From contig VHDM01000004.1 of assembly GCA_016876055.1 (NCBI GenBank), positions 1-27,102 on the forward strand: a stretch of DNA of 27,102 nt. Direction: 5' to 3'. The position numbers were made by a program, and so were the translations under genes. This DNA comes from Verrucomicrobiota bacterium (GTDB lineage Bacteria; Verrucomicrobiota; Verrucomicrobiia; Methylacidiphilales; Verrucolacustridaceae). Below, piece by piece: positions 21,700 to 27,102 of this stretch (positions are counted from its first letter, which is position 1; each line of letters opens with the position of its first letter). Under the pieces are notes generated by a model. It made no database searches, was not told where the DNA came from, and worked only from the letters and a program-made list of their open reading frames with translations.

Positions 21700-23641
21700 C
21701 TAAGAATGTAGCGAAGGCTTTGAGGGGGAAAGCGCGCTTGTAGTGATCGTACCGGATCAGGGTGGTGCGGTAGAAAAGCCCGGGAATCGGTTGAGGCGGG
21801 AAATCTCCATCCGGCTGCTGAGTCTGCAAAAGAAATTCCAACCCGCGCGTGACGGCAGGCTCATCCTTCGGACCCGTGGCCAATAGAGCAAGGACAGCGA
21901 GGGCGGTGGGTTCCACCAGTCCTTTTGAGGAGGGCATGGGGCGGCGTTGATAGCAGGAGTCGGGGTGCTCGCCCCAACCGCCGTCGGCCAACTGCTGCTG
22001 CAGGAGGAACTGCCGGCCGAGTTTCACCCGGGGATCGTCAGCGGGAATCCCCACGGCCCGAAGGCCGGGCAGGACAAAGGAGGTGCCGTAATTGAAGCAG
22101 ATGCCCCACACCGCCTCCCAGGAGCCGTCGGGCAGCTGAGTGTCGGTCAGATAACGCACCCCGTAGCGGATGGCACGGTCGACCCGTTCCCGTTCCATCT
22201 CCGGGAACTCCTGCCTGACCAGTGCGAGGGCGGCGAGGACGGAGCCGGTACACTCGGCGAAGGAGTGATCGACCATGATGTCGGCGAAGACGTGGGAACC
22301 GTTAAAGATCTCGATCCATTCCGGGCCGACCACGCGGTCACAGCTCCCCCAGCCACCGTTCTTGTTCTGGTAGCGGAGGATGAAGTTTAATCCGTCGCGG
22401 ATGATTTCCGGGGAGGTCGATTGCGGGAGAAATGGTTTGGACTGGATCAGGGCGAGGAGGCTTTCGGCGGTGCAGTCGGCGATCGACCAGCCGTTCTTTC
22501 GCTCGCTGAAGGGCCAGCCGCCTTTCCGGGGCAGACGGTGGTAGCGGCGGGGATCGGGGAGTTCGTCGATGACCTGATTTTCGCGGAGATAACGGCAGCC
22601 ATTTTGGACAACTTCAGCGGAGACCATGACGGCGGGCAGCTTGGTCATGCCTTGGAGAGTGAAGCCGGTGTCCCAGACCTTGGAGGAGGTGAAGCCTTGG
22701 CAAGCGGTGTGGTCGGAGTGCTGCCAAAGATAGAGCGGCAGTTTGGCCCAGCTTTTTTCGACGCGTTCGGCTTGACCTTCGAGATAGTGGGCGAGGGTGT
22801 TGTAGCAGGCGTTGACGGGGGCTTGGCGGATGTAGTCGGACTGCTCGTCCTCGTAGAGGATGTGCTCGTAGGTGAGTTTGAGCGCCCGGCGCCGGATCCA
22901 GGCGGGCACGAAAGGTTCCAGGCGTTGCACCAGAGGCATGAGCAGGCGGACGGGCAGGGATTCGGGAACGAGGTTGTCGGTGGGGGCGAGGTCGGCCCGG
23001 TGTCTGGACCACCGAATTGAGCCGTAGCCTTGGGGGTAGAGCTCGCGGCGCAGTTCGCGCAGGACGGGATCGAGGGGGGCCTGCCAACGGCGGCCGTAGA
23101 AGTAGGCCATGGGAAGATACACAATGCGGACGTAGCCCGAGATGTTGATGGGTTGGAGCGGAAACCATTTGGGCAGAAGGTAAAGTTCCGGAGGAACCGG
23201 GGTGACGCCGGACCACGGATAAAGATTCAGCAGGGCGAGAATGAATTTACCCCAAGCGGCGGCTTTTACGGGCGTGCCGGAGGCGTGAATCCAGCCGCGC
23301 ATTTTTTCCAGCTCCGGCCGGTCCGGCTTTTCGCCAAGGAGTCGAAGGGCGACATAGGAGATCGAGCTGGTGAAGACAGCTCCCTGGGTGGATTCCTCGT
23401 GGAGTCCCACGGATCCGTCGGGCAGTTGCGGTTTCAGAAGACCGGCGACAAAGCGGGGACGTTCGGTTTCCGGAATGGGTCGGCGGGTGAGATGGGTCGT
23501 GATGACGTAAAGGGGTAGGAGGAAGTTCGGCCCGGTGTAGGGGACGGACCAGCTACCGTCCGCCACTTGGGTGCGTTGGAGGAACCCGGTGAGGCGAGCG
23601 GCCGCCTCGCTGACGCGGGAGTAGAGTTCGGGGGAGCTCAC
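21680..23641 (-). CDS. Oxidosqualene cyclase (sterol-type triterpene cyclase)
   Basis: A 653-residue alpha-barrel triterpene cyclase. The protonating aspartate lies in a DCTAE motif (389-393), the mark of oxidosqualene cyclases; squalene-hopene cyclases have DXDD. More oxidosqualene-type segments are LYEDEQSDYI, KVWDTGFTLQG, KGGWPFSERKNGW, HVFADIMVDHSFAECTGS (with the Cys that pairs with the catalytic Asp), SWEAVWGICFNYGTSFVLPG and GLFYRTTLIRYDHYKRAFP. Several QW repeats are visible (QVADGSW, QNKNGGW, QLPDGSW, QLADGGW). It would fold 2,3-oxidosqualene into lanosterol, cycloartenol, parkeol or another cyclic alcohol. Aligned by eye, key product-determining positions carry Phe317, Asn383, Ile387 and Cys434, a combination matching neither the animal nor the plant enzyme. 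GTG start, overlapping the LmbE stop (GTGA). It is shorter than eukaryotic homologues, mainly at the N-terminus. Confidence 0.92.
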   Translation of the reverse strand: MSSPELYSRVSEAAARLTGFLQRTQVADGSWSVPYTGPNFLLPLYVITTHLTRRPIPETERPRFVAGLLKPQLPDGSVGLHEESTQGAVFTSSISYVALRLLGEKPDRPELEKMRGWIHASGTPVKAAAWGKFILALLNLYPWSGVTPVPPELYLLPKWFPLQPINISGYVRIVYLPMAYFYGRRWQAPLDPVLRELRRELYPQGYGSIRWSRHRADLAPTDNLVPESLPVRLLMPLVQRLEPFVPAWIRRRALKLTYEHILYEDEQSDYIRQAPVNACYNTLAHYLEGQAERVEKSWAKLPLYLWQHSDHTACQGFTSSKVWDTGFTLQGMTKLPAVMVSAEVVQNGCRYLRENQVIDELPDPRRYHRLPRKGGWPFSERKNGWSIADCTAESLLALIQSKPFLPQSTSPEIIRDGLNFILRYQNKNGGWGSCDRVVGPEWIEIFNGSHVFADIMVDHSFAECTGSVLAALALVRQEFPEMERERVDRAIRYGVRYLTDTQLPDGSWEAVWGICFNYGTSFVLPGLRAVGIPADDPRVKLGRQFLLQQQLADGGWGEHPDSCYQRRPMPSSKGLVEPTALAVLALLATGPKDEPAVTRGLEFLLQTQQPDGDFPPQPIPGLFYRTTLIRYDHYKRAFPLKAFATFLESSSES

Positions 23642-24495
23642 GGATGAGATGATTCGAGGCGGCGGATTCTTTCGAGGGTCTGCTTTTGAAATTCACCGGT
23701 CAGGCTGGTGACGAACTCCGCGAGGGTGAGTTTGGAATTTTCCACCAGGGGTTTGAGGTCCAGGGCCAAGACCACTTCCTCGGCTTGGTCGGGGGTGTAG
23801 GCATCGGCAAAGGTGGCTTGGGCGCGACGGCGGCCGGCGGCGGCGAGGTCGTAGCGCTTCCCGTCTACCTGGGAACGAAAGACACGCAGGAGGGAAGGGC
23901 CGAAGTCGGCGGGAGCCGGACAAGGGAGGCGGGCCACTTGCTTGTTCGGAACCCAGTCGAGATCGCCCCAAACCTCGCAGCCGTAGATTTCGGCGGGCCG
24001 ATCGGACGAAGGGAGTTGGCGAAGGGCCGCGAGGCTGGCGAGGAGCACAGCGAGGTGGGTTTCATGGCGGTCCGCGGGATTGTGGAGATAGAGAACCTTG
24101 GGTTTGGCTGCCTTGAGAATGTGAAGCAGGTCAGAGGTCAGGGCATTGCGTCCCGAACCGCGAACCTCTGCACTGGGGTGGCCGAGTTGGAGGACGGTGG
24201 CGTAGCCACCCAAAATCGCCGCATTTTTCTGCTCTTCTTTCCGGGCTTTGACGAGGTCGGGAGCAGAAAGCTTTTCCGAGAAGACGGAGGAGGGGGATCC
24301 GGCACCATCGGTGGCGACGACGCCGGAGAAGCGGAGATTTTTTTGGCCCCGGCAGGCGCAGATGCCGGGGTAAGCCATGATTTCCAAGTCGTCCGGATGG
24401 GCACCGATGCCGAGGTGGGTGGTGGAGGCGAGGGCGGATTCGAGGCTACCCCCGCCGGGAGCAAAAAGGTCGGCGTGGGTTCGGGTCAATTTCAT
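23638..24495 (-). CDS. LmbE/PIG-L family N-acetylsugar deacetylase
   Basis: A 285-residue zinc-dependent deacetylase-like enzyme. The N-terminal GIGAHPDDLE (His33, Asp35, Asp36) and NPADRHETH (His144, His147) provide the family metal and catalytic site. Family members remove acetyl from N-acetylglucosamine in GPI precursors, mycothiol, bacillithiol and antibiotics. The start at ATG 24495 has GGAAG upstream and overlaps the flippase-like gene stop by one base (TGATG); its own stop overlaps the cyclase GTG. Being translated between a GtrA-type flippase and a triterpene cyclase hints at a substrate such as a sugar attached to a lipid, but this is inference. No signal peptide, so probably cytosolic. 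Confidence 0.9.
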   Translation of the reverse strand: MKLTRTHADLFAPGGGSLESALASTTHLGIGAHPDDLEIMAYPGICACRGQKNLRFSGVVATDGAGSPSSVFSEKLSAPDLVKARKEEQKNAAILGGYATVLQLGHPSAEVRGSGRNALTSDLLHILKAAKPKVLYLHNPADRHETHLAVLLASLAALRQLPSSDRPAEIYGCEVWGDLDWVPNKQVARLPCPAPADFGPSLLRVFRSQVDGKRYDLAAAGRRRAQATFADAYTPDQAEEVVLALDLKPLVENSKLTLAEFVTSLTGEFQKQTLERIRRLESSHP

Positions 24496-24995
24496 CAGGG
24501 AAGCTTCCGCAGGGGATGTCGGCTGGGGGAAAAAACCCAAAGGGAAGCGGCCAGATAATTCAGGAGGGCCCCGGTGGCGACAGCGACTCCATTGAGGACG
24601 GCAGTTTCAATGGGGCGCTCCGTGACCATGAGGTAGATGAGTAGGTTCAGGACGAGAAGCTGGACGGCAAAAGAAAAGAGTGCGGTGGAGTAGTAGTGGA
24701 GAGCTTGGCGCAAGTGCGGGGGCCAGTGGTGAAAGGTCCACCAAGCGTTGAGGAGGTAGTTGGTACCGCAGCAGACGACCCAAGCAAGGGTGGCCACGCC
24801 GGTGACCGCGGTATGGTCGGCGGGATGCCAGCCAAGGTGGTTGTAGCCGAAGGAAAGAATGAGCCAGACGAGAAGGAAGTTCAGGAGAGTGCCGGAGGCG
24901 CCGACGGTCCCGAAACGGACAATCCGCAGGATCTCGCCACGTTTCGGGCGGGAGCTGGTTTTCTGTCTGGGCGAGGCGGAGACGGCAGCCTTCAT
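24495..24995 (-). CDS. GtrA-like integral membrane protein
   Basis: A 166-residue protein with four hydrophobic helices and a basic N-terminus (MKAAVSASPRQKTSSRPKRG), matching the GtrA family. RFGTVGASGTLLNFLLVWLI in helix 1 and TNYLLNAWWTF after helix 2 are typical. GtrA proteins are thought to help flip polyprenyl-phosphate-linked sugars across the inner membrane or to bind polyprenyl lipids. I chose ATG 24995; the frame is open to a TTG at 25067, which would add a hydrophilic stretch unlike the family. It is the first gene of the GtrA-LmbE-cyclase operon. No partner glycosyltransferase lies nearby, so the substrate is unknown. Confidence 0.85.
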   Translation of the reverse strand: MKAAVSASPRQKTSSRPKRGEILRIVRFGTVGASGTLLNFLLVWLILSFGYNHLGWHPADHTAVTGVATLAWVVCCGTNYLLNAWWTFHHWPPHLRQALHYYSTALFSFAVQLLVLNLLIYLMVTERPIETAVLNGVAVATGALLNYLAASLWVFSPSRHPLRKLP

Positions 24996-25072
24996 CGATC
25001 GGGAATCATGGCGGGTTCGGATTCGTGGGGCAATTGGCTTGAACAGTCGGGAACCTGGCCGGTCCAATTCCC
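24996..25072. promoter_or_regulatory. Divergent intergenic region, gtrA-like gene / unknown gene
   Basis: 77 bases between divergent starts. It should carry the promoter of the flippase-deacetylase-cyclase operon leftward and one for the unknown gene rightward. I see no clear consensus boxes or operator-like palindrome. Confidence 0.25.
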
Positions 25073-25477
25073 ATGGCGGGAAACACTTGCCATGGGCCCG
25101 ACGAAAGCGAACTTCAGGTCGCGGTGCGCGACCTGTTACGCGAGGAAACGCTGATCATCCGCGGGGAGCTTACCGAGCCTCCCACGTGGTTCCCCTCGTT
25201 TCGCGAATTGACGATGCGGCTGAAAGGTTCGGTGGTCGCGGTGATCTTGATTGAATCCGACCGGCAAATGAGAGATCTCTATTGGCGATGGACCGGAAGA
25301 AACGGTGGCCGGGATTTCGTGAACGACATGGTCTTTTCCGACGAGTACGTTCCCGGGATCAAGCTGGACAGCAGTCACGACCGATTGCACCCCACGGTAA
25401 CCACTGCGAAAATCGTCCCGGAGAATCTCGACGAATTGGCCGGCCGGGTGGCGGCCTTGGCCGCCTTGGCCCACTAA
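25073..25477 (+). CDS. Unrecognised 134-residue soluble protein
   Basis: I do not recognise this family. The frame is open with strong third-position G/C bias, as in the neighbours, so it looks coding. The protein is acidic to neutral with no signal peptide, membrane helix or repeats. It seems to be alternating alpha/beta: LQVAVRDLLREETLIIRGEL, a hydrophobic strand GSVVAVILIE, an aromatic segment (MRDLYWRWTGRNGG) and an Ala-rich C-terminal helix. ATG 25073 is the only sensible start in frame. The next gene begins 11 bases after its stop, so they may be co-transcribed. Confidence 0.65.
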   Translation: MAGNTCHGPDESELQVAVRDLLREETLIIRGELTEPPTWFPSFRELTMRLKGSVVAVILIESDRQMRDLYWRWTGRNGGRDFVNDMVFSDEYVPGIKLDSSHDRLHPTVTTAKIVPENLDELAGRVAALAALAH

Positions 25478-25488
25478 GCCCGAAGATC

Positions 25489-26130
25489 GTGGTTGCCGGG
25501 TTGCTGGTGGCCCTGGTGGCGGCCTTGGGGCTAGGACGTTCCGGGGAAATCGTCTCCTCTGCTGATCTCAAACCGCAGGGCGATCTTTTCACCTATCAGG
25601 GGCAACCTTTTACCGGGACGGCGCTGGCGGAGTCGAAGGGGCGGAAGACGGAAGCGGAATTTTGGGAAGGAAGGATGCACGGTCGGTACCGGAGCTGGCA
25701 CCCCAACGGCAAAATGGAGAGCGAGGCCTATTTTGAAAATGGCCGGCGGGAGGGGGTGGCCAAAATTTGGAATGAGCAGGGGCAGGTCCTGCAGGAGACA
25801 CGGTTTCGCAAAGGGTTGGCGGAGGGGGAGGCGTCTGAGTGGTATCCCAACGGCAATCTGGAGCGCCGGACCGGATGGCAGAAGGGAAAGCGAAACGGAA
25901 AGGTGGAGACCTGGTATGAAAATGGGAAAAAGAAGGGCCTCGGCACGTTCCGGGAAGGTGAGCGGTCCGGCACGTTTGTGGTCTGGTGGCCGAACGGGAA
26001 AAAAAGGGTGGAGACGAACTATCTGAAGGGGGTTCCGAACGGCTGGTGGGTGGAGTGGGATGAGGATGGGGATCAGGTGAAGCAGGCGTTTTTCAAGAAG
26101 GGCCAGGCGGTGGAGGGAGCGGGGTCTTGA
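25489..26130 (+). CDS. Exported YwqK/MORN-like repeat protein
   Basis: A 213-residue protein with a hydrophobic N-terminus (VVAGLLVALVAALGLG) acting as signal or anchor. Six or so tandem repeats of about 22-23 residues follow, between residues 60 and 200. Each carries a core like W(H/Y)PNGK, then E, an aromatic residue and GRREG: examples are SWHPNGKMESEAYFENGRREG, EWYPNGNLERRTGWQKGKRNG and WWPNGKKRVETNYLKGVPNG. These belong to the YwqK / MORN-variant beta-hairpin repeats often found in secreted or envelope proteins of unknown role. I place the start at GTG 25489, the first start after the preceding stop. The n-region then lacks a basic residue, so an upstream start inside the previous gene is possible. 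Confidence 0.8.
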   Translation: MVAGLLVALVAALGLGRSGEIVSSADLKPQGDLFTYQGQPFTGTALAESKGRKTEAEFWEGRMHGRYRSWHPNGKMESEAYFENGRREGVAKIWNEQGQVLQETRFRKGLAEGEASEWYPNGNLERRTGWQKGKRNGKVETWYENGKKKGLGTFREGERSGTFVVWWPNGKKRVETNYLKGVPNGWWVEWDEDGDQVKQAFFKKGQAVEGAGS

Positions 26131-26167
26131 ACCGATCGGGGGCTGGGTTACTCTTGCCCGTTACTAA

Positions 26168-26241
26168 GCGCTCGTAGCTCAACTGGATAGAGTGTCGGCC
26201 TCCGAAGCCGAAGGTTGTGGGTTCGACCCCCGCCGGGCGCA
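26168..26241 (+). tRNA. tRNA-Arg (CCG)
   Basis: A 74-base cloverleaf. Acceptor arms GCGCTCG and CGGGCGC pair over seven bases (one G-T), followed by discriminator A. The D-arm is GCTCAACTGGATAGAGT; the anticodon stem TCGGC/GCCGA encloses loop CTCCGAA, giving anticodon CCG (codon CGG). The T-arm has GGTTCGACCCC. No CCA is encoded at the 3' end. It follows the repeat-protein gene by 37 bases and faces the tRNA-Asn gene. Confidence 0.95.
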
Positions 26242-26259
26242 ATGAAGCGGATCCAGATG

Positions 26260-26331
26260 CTCCGGAGGCTGGGATCGAACCAGCGACCAATCGGTTAACA
26301 GCCGACCGCTCTACCGCTGAGCTACTCCGGA
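26260..26331 (-). tRNA. tRNA-Asn (GUU)
   Basis: A 72-base cloverleaf on the minus strand. Acceptor TCCGGAG pairs with CTCCGGA, with discriminator G as expected for Asn. The D-arm is GCTCAGCGGTAGAGC; the anticodon stem GTCGG/CCGAT encloses loop CTGTTAA, giving anticodon GTT; the T-arm has GGTTCGATCCC. CCA is not encoded. It lies 16 bases downstream of the citramalate synthase gene on the same strand and may be processed from that transcript. With a G34, U-ending anticodon it is a natural queuosine tRNA. Confidence 0.96.
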
Positions 26332-26347
26332 AGACTGAAGGGAAACT

Positions 26348-27102
26348 TTATCGAACGGGAGCGGACTTCTCAACCCGCTTTTCCTTCCCGCCAGGCAAAA
26401 GAAAATAGGAAAGGCTGTCGATGAGGGCCTGAGCGCTGGCCTCAAGAATGTTGGTGGAAACCCCGACCGTGCCCCATGCACGCTGGCCGTCGGTGGACTC
26501 CACGAGAACGCGGGTGCAGGCAGCGGTGCCCCCACGGGAGTTCACGATGCGAACCTTATAGTCGATTAACCTCAATTTCTTAAGGTTGGCGAAGAAGGGT
26601 AGCAGGGCTTTGCGAAGGGCGGCATCGAGGGCGTTGACCGGGCCATCCCCGGTGGCGGAGGTCCTGCAGGTTTTTTTGCCGACCCGGACCGTGACGGTCG
26701 CCTTGCTGGTCTCGCGGACTTTCGGCTGGGCCCGGGCCACCTCGACCTTGTAGGAGTCGAGTTGGAACGGAGCGGGAAGCTTTTCCAAAGAGCGGCGAAC
26801 GAGGAGTTCAAAGGAGGCATCGGCCGCCTCAAACTCGTAGCCCTCTTTCTCCATTTTTTTGATATGGGCAAGGATGTTGCGGGTGGAGGCCGCTTTCTCG
26901 TCGAGAGCGATGCCCAGTTCCCGGGCTTTCATCATCACGTTGGCGCCACCGGAGAGTTCTCCCACCAGGATGCGCTGGTGGTTGCCGACCTCGCCAGGCG
27001 CGATGTGTTCGAAGCTCGCCGCCAGCTTGTTGACGGCGTTGACGTGCATGCCTCCTTTGTGGGCGAAGGCGGTGCGACCGACGAAGGGGGCGCGGGGATC
27101 GT
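26348..27102 (-). CDS. cimA: Citramalate synthase, 5' end outside window
   Basis: The C-terminal 250 residues of a LeuA-family acyltransferase. At the window edge the protein reads DPRAPFVGRTAFAHKGGMHV, the end of the TIM-barrel core with its conserved HKGGMHV. The linker and the LeuA-type regulatory domain follow (ATVTVRVGKKTCRTSATGDG, then VNALDAALRKAL, DYKVRIVNSRGGTAACTRV and WGTVGVSTNILEASAQALID). The FELLVRRSLE and PFQLDSYKVEV stretches are typical of the (R)-citramalate synthase (CimA) group, which makes citramalate from pyruvate and acetyl-CoA for threonine-independent isoleucine synthesis. 2-Isopropylmalate synthase is the alternative; the catalytic domain needed to settle it is not in the window. 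An internal ATG at 27049 is not the true start. Confidence 0.92.
   Translation of the reverse strand, partial: DPRAPFVGRTAFAHKGGMHVNAVNKLAASFEHIAPGEVGNHQRILVGELSGGANVMMKARELGIALDEKAASTRNILAHIKKMEKEGYEFEAADASFELLVRRSLEKLPAPFQLDSYKVEVARAQPKVRETSKATVTVRVGKKTCRTSATGDGPVNALDAALRKALLPFFANLKKLRLIDYKVRIVNSRGGTAACTRVLVESTDGQRAWGTVGVSTNILEASAQALIDSLSYFLLPGGKEKRVEKSAPVR

Noticed and set aside
21680..23641. Squalene-hopene cyclase reading of the cyclase
   Set aside because: The catalytic motif is DCTAE, not DXDD, and flanking segments match oxidosqualene cyclases throughout.
26093..26290. Leftward open frame of 65 codons across the tRNA-Arg gene, reading GVEPTTFGFGGRHSIQLSYE
   Set aside because: It is the antisense translation of the tRNA, a well-known spurious protein pattern.
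1..27102. CRISPR arrays, insertion sequences, prophage or attachment sites
   Set aside because: No regularly spaced repeats, transposase or integrase motifs were seen; the two tRNA genes are not flanked by partial copies or integrase genes.

Overview
This is a dense, GC-rich bacterial chromosome segment with 27 protein genes, two tRNA genes and almost no intergenic space. I see no insertion sequence, prophage, plasmid function or CRISPR array. The TonB/ExbB/ExbD set, an RND pump with a lipoprotein adaptor, a periplasmic CTP protease and a pilin-like protein point to a diderm bacterium. A solo Ser/Thr kinase, the pilin-like protein, sterol-type genes and tRNAs without encoded CCA suggest the Planctomycetota-Verrucomicrobiota-Chlamydiota group, most likely Verrucomicrobiota. 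That placement is inference, and a 16S or marker-gene search would settle it.

Left part (1-5745): a truncated queA reads leftward and starts two bases from a divergent pilin-like gene. That gene converges on a soluble Ser/Thr kinase. A rightward trio follows: a UDP-glucuronate decarboxylase-like epimerase, an S41 (CtpA) protease and tsaD.

Middle part (5725-19427): twelve consecutive leftward genes, nearly all overlapping or closely spaced. In transcription order they are a CHASE2 protein, obg, an RND adaptor and pump, tonB-exbB-exbD, peptide deformylase, an aminodeoxyfutalosine-deaminase-like amidohydrolase, and bioF-bioA-bioD. The biotin genes cover the last three steps from pimeloyl thioester to dethiobiotin. 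The envelope genes form a five-gene block pairing a pump with a proton-driven energiser. The deformylase has no ATG/GTG/TTG at the position its conserved N-terminus requires and seems to start at CTG.

Right part (19428-27102): clpS and a DUF2017-like gene read rightward, then a squalene monooxygenase. This converges on a leftward operon of gtrA-like flippase, LmbE/PIG-L deacetylase and an oxidosqualene cyclase. The cyclase carries the DCTAE motif of sterol cyclases, not the DXDD motif of squalene-hopene cyclases. Together the two enzymes would perform the first two committed steps of sterol synthesis (squalene to 2,3-oxidosqualene to a cyclic triterpenol). Several cyclase product-determining positions differ from both the lanosterol and the cycloartenol types. 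This is the most interesting system in the window. An unrecognised protein, a YwqK/MORN-like repeat protein, tRNA-Arg(CCG), tRNA-Asn(GUU) and a truncated citramalate synthase complete the window.

Stop-start overlaps of GTGA, ATGA or CTGA type occur at seven junctions, so translational coupling is a general habit of this genome.
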